28,781 nt of DNA, taken from CAZHJK01 sp964533275 (GTDB lineage: Bacteria; Bacillota; Clostridia; Eubacteriales; Garciellaceae). The stretch spans positions 1-28,781 of the forward strand of contig CAZHJK010000029.1 of NCBI GenBank assembly GCA_964533275.1. Direction: 5' to 3'. This document shows positions 15,290-22,869 of this stretch, in pieces. Position 1 is the first letter of the stretch, and each line of letters opens with the position of its first letter. The position numbers and the translations under genes are program-made. Below the pieces are notes generated by a model. It was given only the letters and a program-made list of their open reading frames with translations. It ran no database searches and was not told the DNA's origin.

Positions 15290-15302
15290 GGGTAGGAAAT
15301 CT

Positions 15303-15329
15303 GGTAGAAGGTAGAAGGTAGAAGGTAGA
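15303..15329 (+). repeat. GGTAGAA tandem repeat (3 full units plus a partial)
   Basis: Three perfect copies of GGTAGAA and a fourth, GGTAGA, lie 13 bases after a stop codon and before that gene's likely terminator. The same unit is found at 6326-6340. Confidence 0.7.
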
Positions 15330-15354
15330 TTGTCTATGGTATAATTAGATTATA

Positions 15355-15382
15355 GGGGCGCCTCTTTGTGCGCCTACTTTTA
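15355..15382 (+). terminator. Probable terminator before queG
   Basis: GGCGC pairs with GCGCC around CTCTTTGT and is followed by TACTTTTAAT. It lies 65 bases past the stop of the 14741 gene. Confidence 0.6.
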
Positions 15383-15410
15383 ATAGTTATTGGTTAGGTA
15401 GGAGAAAACA

Positions 15411-16517
15411 ATGGAGAATATTAAGGAGAGAATAATTAAAATTGCAGAAGAAATAAATATAGATTGTATAGGATTTACATCAGCTCAGGATTTTGAAGAT
15501 ATAAGGCCTTACTTAAAAAAGAGGGAAGAAAAAGGCTATCTGTCTGGCTTTGAAGAAGGTGATACAGATAAAAGACTTTATCCCTTAAAAGTATTTGATA
15601 GGGCAAAAACAATTATCTCTATAGCAATGTCCTATAATTTCAAGTGGGACAAACCTTTTATACAAAATCTTCATGGAGAAATAGCAAAGAGTGCGTGGGG
15701 TAGAGATTATCATAAAGTGCTTAATGAAAAGATGGTAGAATTGATGGAAGGTATTCAAAAAGAGATAATGCCTATGGAATATAAGATGTTTGTAGATACG
15801 GGACCCTTATCAGATAGAGCCATAGCCCATAGAGCTGGGTTAGGTAGGTATGGGAAAAATGGATTTCTTATAAATCCAGAATATGGATCTTGGATTTTTT
15901 TAGGTCACATTCTTGTGGATAAAGAAATAATAGAAGACAAACCATTAGAAGGTGACATCTGTAATACCTGTGATTTATGTATAAAAACATGTCCCACAGG
16001 AGCAATAGAAGGTCCTTATTTATTCAATGCACAAAAATGTATTTCCTTTTTAACTCAAAAAAAGGAGCTACTAAGCTATAATGAACAAAGAGCTATAGGA
16101 AAAAAAATCTATGGATGCGACATTTGTCAGAGGGTTTGTCCCCAAAATAAGGATGTAAAACATACTAAGAATAATAATTTTAAGCCTGAGCCTCATCTTG
16201 CATTCCCTAAATTGGAAGATATTATAAAAATGTCTAATAAGGAGTTTAAAGAACATTTTAAACCTACCGCAGCAGGTTGGAGAGGAAAAAAAATATTACA
16301 GAGAAATGCTATTATTGCTCTAGGAAATAGTAAAGATGTTAAAGCGATTCCCTTATTGGAAGATTGTTTAAGAGATATACGATGGGAAATTAGATTTTAC
16401 ACTATAGGAGCATTAAGTCAATTTGGGGAACCTGGTAAGGAAATTATAGAAAAATGGTTTAATAGTGAAGAACATCCAAAGGTAAAGCAAGAAATGGAAT
16501 ACGCCTTAAAACTATAA
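15411..16517 (+). CDS. queG: Epoxyqueuosine reductase
   Basis: 368 residues. QueG carries out the last step of queuosine synthesis, reducing epoxyqueuosine in the wobble position of tRNAs with GUN anticodons, using cobalamin and two [4Fe-4S] clusters. The N-terminal catalytic half contains VDTGPLSDRAIAHRAGLG (128-145) with the proposed acid Asp134. The ferredoxin-like part has CNTCDLCIKTCP (Cys184, 187, 190, 194), Cys210, and CDICQRVCP (Cys236, 239, 243). The C-terminal 80 residues form HEAT-like repeats for tRNA binding. GTAGGAG precedes the ATG. A long terminator follows. Confidence 0.95.
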   Translation: MENIKERIIKIAEEINIDCIGFTSAQDFEDIRPYLKKREEKGYLSGFEEGDTDKRLYPLKVFDRAKTIISIAMSYNFKWDKPFIQNLHGEIAKSAWGRDYHKVLNEKMVELMEGIQKEIMPMEYKMFVDTGPLSDRAIAHRAGLGRYGKNGFLINPEYGSWIFLGHILVDKEIIEDKPLEGDICNTCDLCIKTCPTGAIEGPYLFNAQKCISFLTQKKELLSYNEQRAIGKKIYGCDICQRVCPQNKDVKHTKNNNFKPEPHLAFPKLEDIIKMSNKEFKEHFKPTAAGWRGKKILQRNAIIALGNSKDVKAIPLLEDCLRDIRWEIRFYTIGALSQFGEPGKEIIEKWFNSEEHPKVKQEMEYALKL

Positions 16518-16550
16518 ACATAATAATAAATACAGAAGAGAATTTTTTTA

Positions 16551-16603
16551 CTAACTTATAAGATTTGTATATCTTTTATAAAACCTTGTAAGTTAGTTTT
16601 TTT
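16551..16603 (+). terminator. Terminator after queG
   Basis: CTAACTTATAAG (16551-16562) pairs with CTTGTAAGTTAG (16585-16596, one G-T pair) around a long loop that can itself fold. It is followed by seven T residues. Confidence 0.85.
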
Positions 16604-16670
16604 CTAACGAATAAGGTTTTAAACTAATAAGACAGAAAATTTATGAAATTTGTTTGTAAATATATAACTA

Positions 16671-16747
16671 GCTTTCCCATTATAACCATTGGATATTTAA
16701 AAGGGAAGGTTACAATCCAAAAAGAGATCAAAGGATCTTTTTTTATT
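16671..16747 (+). promoter_or_regulatory. Leader with alternative hairpins and a terminator: possible attenuator of the uracil permease
   Basis: After the queG terminator and before the permease start there is a second intrinsic terminator. AAAGAGATC pairs with GATCTTTTT around AAAG (about 16718-16747), ending in seven T residues. Just upstream two overlapping pairings compete: TTTCCC (16674-16679) with GGGAA (16703-16707), and TAACC (16683-16687) with GGTTA (16708-16712). This suggests transcription attenuation. No PyrR-type conserved loop and no purine or preQ1 riboswitch core was found. Confidence 0.5.
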
Positions 16748-16825
16748 TATTAATATTTTTTTAATAAAAAAGAAGGATATAGCAGATTATAAAGTATAAG
16801 ATTAAAGAATGGAGGTACATTTTTA

Positions 16826-18094
16826 ATGGCAAATTCAAAAAAGAATAAAAATGAAAACGCTAACACTTCCCAAAGTAGGCCTGATGGGGCTTTAAGAGAT
16901 GGAGATTATATTCCAGGTGGGAAAAAATTTATACTAGGGCTTCAGCATGTATTTACTATGTTTGGCTCAACAGTATTAGTACCAATATTAACTGGATTAA
17001 ATGTTTCGGTTGCTCTATTTGGTGCAGGTGTAGGTACACTTATATTTCACTATATAACTAAAAAAAGAATACCTGCCTTTCTGGGTTCATCCTTTGCTTA
17101 CATTCCAGTAATAATAGCAATAGGTGCATCCCACGGCTTAGAGTATGCTGCTGGTGGATTGTTTGTTGCAGGACTATTATATATTCTATTTGCAGCAATA
17201 GTTAAGTTAGTAGGACCAGAAATCATTGACAGGTTATTTCCACCTATTGTTACCGGACCAATAATTATGGTTATTGGACTTAATTTAGCTCCTACAGCTA
17301 TAAGTATGGCATCACAAAATTGGACTATAGCACTTATCTGCTTATTAGCAGTTACAATTGTAAATGTTTATGGTAGGGGTTTTATTCAATTAATTCCAGT
17401 ATTATTAGGTCTTTCTGTTGGATATATTGCTGCATTAATCTTTAACATTGTGGATTTTGCACCGATAGCAGATGCTAGATGGTTTTCAATGCCAGAATTT
17501 ATAGTTGCAAAATTTGATATAGGTGTTATCTCGATGGTAGCTCCCTTAGCACTTGTAACAATAATAGAGCATATAGGAGATGTTCTCGCCATAGGTGCCA
17601 CAGTAGAAGATGAATATTTAGAAGATCCAGGATTTCATAGAACAATTCTTGCAGATGGTATTGCAAAGGCGGTATCTTCATTTATTGGAGGTGCTCCTGT
17701 AACAACATATTCTGAAAACACTGGTGTGTTAGCATTAACAAAGGTATGGAATACTCAGATTATGAGAATTGCTGCGGTAATAGCCATTGCATTATCCTTT
17801 ATTGGTAAATTAGGAGCTGCTATACAAACAATACCAGAACCAGTAATTGGTGGGATTTCTATTATCTTATTTGGTATGATTGCTTCTATCGGGGTTCGTA
17901 CTGTTGTTGAAAATAATGTTGACTTCAAACATTCTAGAAATCTAATTGTAGCCTCTGTAATTCTAGTACTGGGAATTGGAGGTGCGGAGATTAACATTGG
18001 TGTAGGTAATTTCCAATTAACATTAGCTGGTATGGCATTGGCAGCTATTGCTGGTTTATTACTAAATCAGATATTGCCAAAGGTAAAATCTTAA
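16826..18094 (+). CDS. NCS2 family permease, uracil (UraA/PyrP) type
   Basis: 422 residues with about 14 membrane segments, the NCS2 nucleobase transporter plan. It should import uracil, or less likely xanthine, with protons. Key NCS2 residues are visible: Glu248 in IIEHIGD and Glu297 in TYSENTG, which bind the base in UraA. It starts with an unusual polar tail of about 25 residues (MANSKKNKNENANTSQSRPD) before the family sequence GKKFILGLQHVFTMFGSTV. GGAGGT precedes the ATG. The gene is monocistronic with a possible attenuator upstream and a terminator downstream. Substrate is inferred from motif similarity only. Confidence 0.9.
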   Translation: MANSKKNKNENANTSQSRPDGALRDGDYIPGGKKFILGLQHVFTMFGSTVLVPILTGLNVSVALFGAGVGTLIFHYITKKRIPAFLGSSFAYIPVIIAIGASHGLEYAAGGLFVAGLLYILFAAIVKLVGPEIIDRLFPPIVTGPIIMVIGLNLAPTAISMASQNWTIALICLLAVTIVNVYGRGFIQLIPVLLGLSVGYIAALIFNIVDFAPIADARWFSMPEFIVAKFDIGVISMVAPLALVTIIEHIGDVLAIGATVEDEYLEDPGFHRTILADGIAKAVSSFIGGAPVTTYSENTGVLALTKVWNTQIMRIAAVIAIALSFIGKLGAAIQTIPEPVIGGISIILFGMIASIGVRTVVENNVDFKHSRNLIVASVILVLGIGGAEINIGVGNFQLTLAGMALAAIAGLLLNQILPKVKS

Positions 18095-18103
18095 CATATT
18101 ATA

Positions 18104-18137
18104 GGTCTATTACATTAATTGTGATAGACCCTTTTTT
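18104..18137 (+). terminator. Terminator after the NCS2 permease
   Basis: GGTCTAT (18104-18110) pairs with ATAGACC (18124-18130), followed by CTTTTTTAG. Confidence 0.92.
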
Positions 18138-18256
18138 AGTTTTTAGGCTATATTTTTTAGGAGAAGTAAACCTGACTTCTTTATAAATTTATTTTTACAT
18201 TTTTATGTTTGTTGTTTTGTTTATATTATAATAAGTATAGAAAGGTGTGAAAAACA

Positions 18257-19099
18257 TTGAGGGAAATAAATGTATTAGAAATTATAAAGGCAGTGAAGGA
18301 GTTATGTATTAATTCAAATTACAATATTTCAGAGGATGTTAAGGATAAAATATTTAAAGCTAAAGACATTGAAACATGGCCTATAGCAAAGGATATTTTA
18401 GACAAAATCCTTACTAATATTGATATTGCAAAAAATGAAAATGTTCCTGCCTGTCAGGATACTGGTATGACATGTGTTTTTATAGAATTAGGGCAAGAGG
18501 TGAAGATAGCAGGTGGAAGTTTAGAGGAAGCAATAAATGAAGGAGTCAGACAAGGCTATAATGAAGGTTACTTAAGAAAATCTGTGGTTAAGGATCCCTT
18601 AAGAAGAATAAATACAAATGATAATACACCTGCTGTTATAGATTATAAAATAGTACCTGGAAATAAATTAAAAATAACAATTGCTCCAAAGGGGGCTGGA
18701 TCTGAAAATATGAGTCAATTAAAGATGCTAAGGCCCTCGGACGGAGTTGAAGGAATAAAGGAATTTGTACTAAAGGTGGTTAAGGAGGCAGGTCCTAATC
18801 CCTGTCCTCCTATTGTAGTAGGAGTAGGTATCGGCGGTACCTTCGATAGAGCAGCCCTAATTGCTAAAAAGGCATTAATAAGACCCTTATCAGAAAAAAA
18901 TCCAGACAAATTCTATGCAGATTTAGAAGATGAGCTATTGAGAGAAATTAATAAGCTGGGAATTGGACCCCAGGGCTTTGGAGGGAAAACAACAGCATTG
19001 AAGGTTAATATAGAAACCTTTCCTACCCATATAGCATGCTTACCTGTGGCTGTAAATATTAATTGCCATGTAACAAGGCACGCTAGTATAGAATTTTAA
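18257..19099 (+). CDS. fumA-alpha: Fumarate hydratase class I, alpha subunit
   Basis: 280 residues, the N-terminal half of the two-subunit [4Fe-4S] fumarase (or the related L-tartrate dehydratase), which interconverts fumarate and malate. Likely cluster ligands are Cys66 in ACQDTGM, Cys183 in NPCPPIVVG and Cys270 in INCHVTRHA. GAGSENMSQLKML and GIGGTFDRAA are typical of the family. The start is TTG at 18257, chosen because AAAGGTG lies about nine bases upstream and no better codon exists. It is followed after 16 bases by the beta subunit. Tartrate dehydratase cannot be excluded from sequence alone. Confidence 0.93.
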   Translation: MREINVLEIIKAVKELCINSNYNISEDVKDKIFKAKDIETWPIAKDILDKILTNIDIAKNENVPACQDTGMTCVFIELGQEVKIAGGSLEEAINEGVRQGYNEGYLRKSVVKDPLRRINTNDNTPAVIDYKIVPGNKLKITIAPKGAGSENMSQLKMLRPSDGVEGIKEFVLKVVKEAGPNPCPPIVVGVGIGGTFDRAALIAKKALIRPLSEKNPDKFYADLEDELLREINKLGIGPQGFGGKTTALKVNIETFPTHIACLPVAVNINCHVTRHASIEF

Positions 19100-19115
19100 T
19101 TTAGGAGGAAATATT

Positions 19116-19676
19116 ATGGAGAAGAGAATATCTACCCCCCTTACATATGAAAAGGCTAAGCAGTTAAAAGCCGGAGATAATGTTTTTATAACAGGAGTAA
19201 TATATACAGCAAGGGATGCGGCTCATAAAAGATTGATTGAATTATTAGATAGGGAAGAAAGCCTACCTATAGATTTAGAGGATTCTATTATTTATTATGT
19301 AGGACCAACCCCTGAAAAACCTGGTAAAGTTATAGGTTCAGCAGGTCCTACCACTAGCTATAGAATGGATTCATATACACCTAGATTATTAGAAAAGGGC
19401 TTAAGGGGTATGATAGGGAAGGGTTCTAGGTCAAAGGAAGTAATTGTTTCTATGAAAAAGAATGGCGCCGTATATTTCGCAGCTATTGGAGGGGTTGCAG
19501 CACTTATTGCAAAGTCCATTAAGAAGGCACAGATTGTTGCCTATGAGGAACTAGGCTCAGAGGCAATAAGAAGATTAGAGGTAGTAGATATGCCAGCTGT
19601 GGTAGTTATAGATACCGAGGGAAATAATTTATATGAGATAGGGCGAAGGGAATATCTTAATCTTAATAATAAATAA
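19116..19676 (+). CDS. fumA-beta: Fumarate hydratase class I, beta subunit
   Basis: 186 residues matching the C-terminal swivel domain of class I fumarases. MEKRISTPLTYEKAKQLKAG, ITGVIYTARDAAHKR, VGPTPEKPG and GSAGPTTSYRMDSYTP are family hallmarks. It pairs with the alpha subunit upstream to form the active enzyme. TTAGGAGGA precedes the ATG. The pair forms a two-gene operon ended by a strong hairpin. Confidence 0.95.
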   Translation: MEKRISTPLTYEKAKQLKAGDNVFITGVIYTARDAAHKRLIELLDREESLPIDLEDSIIYYVGPTPEKPGKVIGSAGPTTSYRMDSYTPRLLEKGLRGMIGKGSRSKEVIVSMKKNGAVYFAAIGGVAALIAKSIKKAQIVAYEELGSEAIRRLEVVDMPAVVVIDTEGNNLYEIGRREYLNLNNK

Positions 19677-19724
19677 GTAATATGAATGTAAGAGACTATA
19701 AATAATTAATAAAAAGAATTGAAA

Positions 19725-19763
19725 AAAGCAAAGAAGCTGAAATTTTAGTTTCTTTGCTTTTTG
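19725..19763 (+). terminator. Terminator after the fumarase operon
   Basis: AAAAGCAAAGAA pairs with TTTCTTTGCTTTT around a central GCTGAAATTTTAG loop region that extends the stem. It ends in a T-run. Confidence 0.9.
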
Positions 19764-19825
19764 TTACCAATTTTTTAATTACGCATATGATGATAGTGGA
19801 AAGAAAGCAAAAGGAGGAGAGGTTA

Positions 19826-19981
19826 ATGGGTAGAAAACCATATACAAGTTTAGAGCTGGCACAAGCTTATATACCTTATCAATATTATACTGATAGTTAC
19901 ACCCCTAAAGAAGCATTAAGAAAAGGAACTCTTTTTCCAGAATTATATAGACCCTATCTTCCAGGAAAGGGGAGAAGATAA
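19826..19981 (+). CDS. cotJA: Spore coat protein CotJA
   Basis: 51 residues. MGRKPYTSLELAQAYIPYQ followed by a Tyr/Pro-rich body ending ELYRPYLPGKGRR is the CotJA pattern. The start at 19826 is chosen over an upstream TTG because AGGAGGAG sits directly before it and the family begins here. Its stop overlaps the next ATG by one base (TAATG). CATATGAT at 19784-19791 could be the -10 of a mother-cell (sigma-E-like) promoter, as is known for cotJ in Bacillus; the -35 is unclear. It belongs to the three-gene coat operon. Confidence 0.93.
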   Translation: MGRKPYTSLELAQAYIPYQYYTDSYTPKEALRKGTLFPELYRPYLPGKGRR

Positions 19982-20235
19982 TGGATAGAGAAAGATATAG
20001 AAGGTTAGAGGAAATTCAGGCTATTGGGTTTGTACTAATAGAATTAAATCTCTATTTAGATACTCATCCAGATGATGAAAGAGCTTTAAGAGAATTTAAC
20101 ACCTATGGACAGCAATTACGAAGATTAGTAACTCAATATGAGGCACAATATGGTCCATTGTTAAGCAGTGGATATTCCCCCAGTCAGTTTCCATGGAAAT
20201 GGGTTAATGAACCTTGGCCATGGGATATGCAGTAG
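19981..20235 (+). CDS. cotJB: Spore coat protein CotJB
   Basis: 84 residues. The middle part, IQAIGFVLIELNLYLDTHPDD, and the Trp/Pro-rich C-terminus, FPWKWVNEPWPWDMQ, are typical of CotJB. It starts on the base that ends cotJA, so the two are translationally coupled, and cotJC follows after 19 bases. It is thought to be needed for the proper incorporation of CotJC in the inner coat. Confidence 0.95.
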   Translation: MDRERYRRLEEIQAIGFVLIELNLYLDTHPDDERALREFNTYGQQLRRLVTQYEAQYGPLLSSGYSPSQFPWKWVNEPWPWDMQ

Positions 20236-20254
20236 AGAAAGGAGAGATTAATAT

Positions 20255-20827
20255 ATGTGGGTATATGAAAAAAAATTAGAATATCCGGTAAGAGTTGACA
20301 CCTGTAATCCTGCATTGGCTCAAATGATATTAGAACAATTTGGGGGAGCAGACGGAGAATTGGCTGCAGCTTTACGCTATTTGACTCAGCGATATTACAT
20401 GCCAATAGGAGAAGGAAAGGCAATATTAACAGATATAGGTACAGAGGAGCTTGCACATTGGGAGATTATTGGAACTTTAGCGTGGAGATTGGTAAAGGAT
20501 GCTCCTATTGAAAAAATAAAAGGTACGCCATTTGAAGCACATTTTGCAGATCATGGAAGAAACCCTTTCCCTCATAATGCAGCAGGCTTTGCATTTACAG
20601 CAACCTTCTTTAATGCAAAATCTGATCCCATTGCTGACATGCATGAGGATATGGCAGCGGAAGAAAAAGCTAGAGCAACCTATGAACATCTTATACAATT
20701 ATCCGATGATCCCGGGGTGACAGATACACTAAGATTCTTAAGACAAAGAGAGGTAAATCACTTCCAGCGTTTTGGAGAGACCTTAGAATTATTAAAGGAA
20801 CACAAGGAAAGAAAGCCTTTTTATTAA
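20255..20827 (+). CDS. cotJC: Spore coat protein CotJC, manganese-catalase-like
   Basis: 190 residues of the ferritin-like manganese catalase family. Metal-ligand candidates are Glu residues in GAADGELAAALRY-type positions (GGADGELAAALRY), EELAHWEIIG, EDMAAEEKARATYEHL and the late REVNHFQRF. In other Clostridia CotJC is a coat protein with reported catalase-like activity that removes hydrogen peroxide; that is family knowledge. AAAGGAGAG precedes the ATG. It is the last gene of cotJABC and is followed by a terminator. Confidence 0.95.
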   Translation: MWVYEKKLEYPVRVDTCNPALAQMILEQFGGADGELAAALRYLTQRYYMPIGEGKAILTDIGTEELAHWEIIGTLAWRLVKDAPIEKIKGTPFEAHFADHGRNPFPHNAAGFAFTATFFNAKSDPIADMHEDMAAEEKARATYEHLIQLSDDPGVTDTLRFLRQREVNHFQRFGETLELLKEHKERKPFY

Positions 20828-20836
20828 AAGAAAGCG

Positions 20837-20866
20837 ACCTCTGTTTTATTACAGAGGTTTTTATAT
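20837..20866 (+). terminator. Terminator of the cotJABC operon
   Basis: ACCTCTGT pairs with ACAGAGGT around TTTAT, followed by TTTTATAT. Confidence 0.92.
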
Positions 20867-20976
20867 GTATGGGTTATAGTGAGTATACCTTGGAGTAAAC
20901 TCTTTTTTATTTGTATTTATTTATAAAAAACATTACAATATCTATAACAAAGGAAATCCTACGAGGAGGTTTTTTA

Positions 20977-21399
20977 ATGGAGTGGGGAAGCACAGATGTA
21001 GCTAAGGCTGCTATTCAGATGTCTATATCAAGCAGAAAAAGGGAAGAAAAGCTTATAAGTGATTTTAGGGAGAAGGGAATATATACAACTGGGGTTGACT
21101 TTGGAGGAGATTTAATTGACTCTATACCTAAAATAATCGAAAGAGCCATTATTGCTTCAAGAAGAAGTGGAGTAATAAGGGAAAGCCATGTTCATGATGG
21201 GGCAGTTGCAGGGGCGGCTCGTGAAGCTATTATGCAGGTATCCCAAAAGGCAAATGGATTAAATGCAGGGGGAAAGATAGGCATTGCTAGAAGTGGAGAA
21301 CATTTATGTGTAGTGATCTTTGTGAGTATTGGGTTGCTTCATCTAAATGAAATCGTCATTGGATTAGGACATCGAGCATTACCAAATTTAGATGAATGA
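20977..21399 (+). CDS. hutP: HutP-family RNA-binding antiterminator
   Basis: 140 residues. HutP of Bacillus binds L-histidine and Mg2+, then hut mRNA, to prevent termination. The family is seen in IERAIIASRRSGVIRESH, AAREAIMQVS and the C-terminal GLGHRALPNL. The metal/histidine ligands of B. subtilis HutP are His73, His77 and His138. Here RESH gives His71 and the tail gives His132, but the middle one is His73 (RESHVHDG), two rather than four residues after the first. The start is placed at 20977 after GAGGAGG; an earlier in-frame start lacks a site. No histidine-degradation gene is in the window, so the target RNA is unknown. Confidence 0.88.
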   Translation: MEWGSTDVAKAAIQMSISSRKREEKLISDFREKGIYTTGVDFGGDLIDSIPKIIERAIIASRRSGVIRESHVHDGAVAGAAREAIMQVSQKANGLNAGGKIGIARSGEHLCVVIFVSIGLLHLNEIVIGLGHRALPNLDE

Positions 21400-21457
21400 T
21401 AGGATAATGTTACATATTTTTACCAATAATTTACCATTAATTTTATAAATTTTCATA

Positions 21458-21486
21458 TTGACATAAAGTAATATTGCATATATAAT
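21458..21486 (+). promoter_or_regulatory. Vegetative promoter for the T-box operon
   Basis: A perfect TTGACA (21458-21463), a 17-base spacer and a perfect TATAAT (21481-21486), just upstream of the T-box leader. Confidence 0.9.
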
Positions 21487-21504
21487 AACATTTAAATTAT
21501 TGAA

Positions 21505-21800
21505 ATTTGAAGTATAGTAGCTTTGTAGAAAGCAAGGGGTAACCTTTGCTGGTAGAGAAAATCTCATATTAAATATACGATGAGAGAGAATTAGTAGTTA
21601 TCTATGGTTACAATAAAGAGAGTAGGTTGGTAGGTGAAAAATCTACAGTACATGGGATAATGAATTACAACTCTTGAGTATCTATTTCTGCGTTTCCCAT
21701 TCGTTACATGGGTAGAGGCACCTAAATATTATATATATTGGGTGTGAATTAAGGTGGTACCACGGCGATCTCGTCCTTATTAGATGAGGTGGTCTTTTTT
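21505..21800 (+). promoter_or_regulatory. T-box riboswitch leader, best read as tyrosine-specific
   Basis: Stem I is recognised by AGTA on the 5' side (21593-21596), the distal AGAGAGTAGGTTGGTAGGTGAA region, and a 3' strand with GAATTACAAC (21662-21671). The T-box sequence AAGGTGGTACCACGG (21751-21765) can form the antiterminator with CGTCCTT. The competing terminator (about 21763-21797) pairs GGCGATCTCGTC with GATGAGGTGGTC and ends in TTTTTT. The specifier is best read as TAC followed by A (Tyr). The antiterminator bulge TGGT pairs with tRNA ending ACCA, which fits tRNA-Tyr (discriminator A) better than tRNA-Trp (discriminator G). An upstream hairpin AGCAAGG/CCTTTGCT precedes stem I. Confidence 0.85.
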
Positions 21801-21837
21801 ATTTTCATTTATTTCAAAATTTAAGGAGGATGGTAGT

Positions 21838-22869
21838 ATGGTAGGAAAAAGAAGATTATTGGCAATAGTAATTATGTTATTGATGGCAGTGGTTTTATGG
21901 GGCTGTTCATCAGGAGAAGAAGCTAGTAATGATGAAGGAAACAAAAAAGTAGTACAGGATGATGAGATTTTTAAGATTGGCATTAGTCAATTGGCTGAAC
22001 ATCCAGCATTAGATGGTTCTAGGGAAGGATTTATAGATGGGTTAGCTTCAAAGGGATTTATTGATGGAGATAATATTTCTATAGATTTTCAAAATGCCCA
22101 GGGAGATATTCCCACAACACAATTAATTGCTCAAAACCTAGTATCTCAAGAAATGGATATGATATTTGCAATAGCAACACCGGCAGCCCAGTCTGCTTTT
22201 AATACGACAAAGGAAATACCTATTTTAATTACAGCAGTTACAGATCCAGTTGAGGCTGGATTAGCTGATAGCTGGGAGTCATCAAATACAAATGTAACAG
22301 GAACAAGTGATGCTACTCCTGTTAAGGAACAATTTGCACTTTTACAAGAATTAGTGCCTAAGGCGTCAAAGGTTGGGATTATATACAATACTAGTGAGGT
22401 TAATTCAGAAATACAAGTGGAAAAAGCTACAGAGGTGGCAGAAGAATTAGGCATTGAAATTATTTCCTCTGGGGTGACCAATGCTAATGAAATACCTCAA
22501 GCATTAGATGCCCTTGTGGAGAAAGTAGATGTTTTATATATTCCTACAGATAATCTTGTGGCATCATCAATGCCATTGATTGTTAATAAGACCAATGAGA
22601 AAAACATCCCAGTGATTGGAGCTGAAAGGGCTCATGTGGAAGCTGGGGCATTGGCAACAGAGGGAATAGATTACTATGAATTAGGCTTTCAAACAGGATT
22701 AATGGCTGTAGAAATAATAAACGGTAAAGAGCCAACAGAATTACCAGTATCGACTATGGAAGAATATAAGTTGATTATAAATGAAGACAGTGCCCAAATT
22801 CTAAAAATCAATATACCTGAAAGCCTAAAGGAAAAGGGAGAATTGATTAAGGGAGGTACAGCTTCCTAA
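21838..22869 (+). CDS. ABC transporter substrate-binding lipoprotein (TrpX-like)
   Basis: 343 residues. A lipoprotein signal peptide ends in VLWGC, with lipidated Cys23, then a Ser/Glu/Lys-rich linker. The mature part is the ABC_sub_bind fold (FKIGISQLAEHPALDGSREG, AIATPAAQSAFN, VGIIYNTSEVNSEIQVEK, IPTDNLVASSMPLI). Relatives in Firmicutes (TrpX) deliver aromatic amino acids to a TrpYZ membrane complex. The start at 21838 follows AAGGAGGA. The stop shares a base with the permease start (TAATG). Placement behind a T-box shows the substrate is an amino acid; the leader suggests tyrosine, or aromatic amino acids in general. Confidence 0.92.
   Translation: MVGKRRLLAIVIMLLMAVVLWGCSSGEEASNDEGNKKVVQDDEIFKIGISQLAEHPALDGSREGFIDGLASKGFIDGDNISIDFQNAQGDIPTTQLIAQNLVSQEMDMIFAIATPAAQSAFNTTKEIPILITAVTDPVEAGLADSWESSNTNVTGTSDATPVKEQFALLQELVPKASKVGIIYNTSEVNSEIQVEKATEVAEELGIEIISSGVTNANEIPQALDALVEKVDVLYIPTDNLVASSMPLIVNKTNEKNIPVIGAERAHVEAGALATEGIDYYELGFQTGLMAVEIINGKEPTELPVSTMEEYKLIINEDSAQILKINIPESLKEKGELIKGGTAS

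Noticed and set aside
16620..16825. PyrR-binding attenuator or purine/preQ1 riboswitch before the permease
   Set aside because: The conserved PyrR loop and the riboswitch core sequences were not found, so only an unassigned attenuator is claimed.
21655..21665. TGG (Trp) as T-box specifier
   Set aside because: It falls in the paired part above the specifier loop in my hand fold, and the TGGT bulge does not match a Trp discriminator G. Kept as an alternative only.
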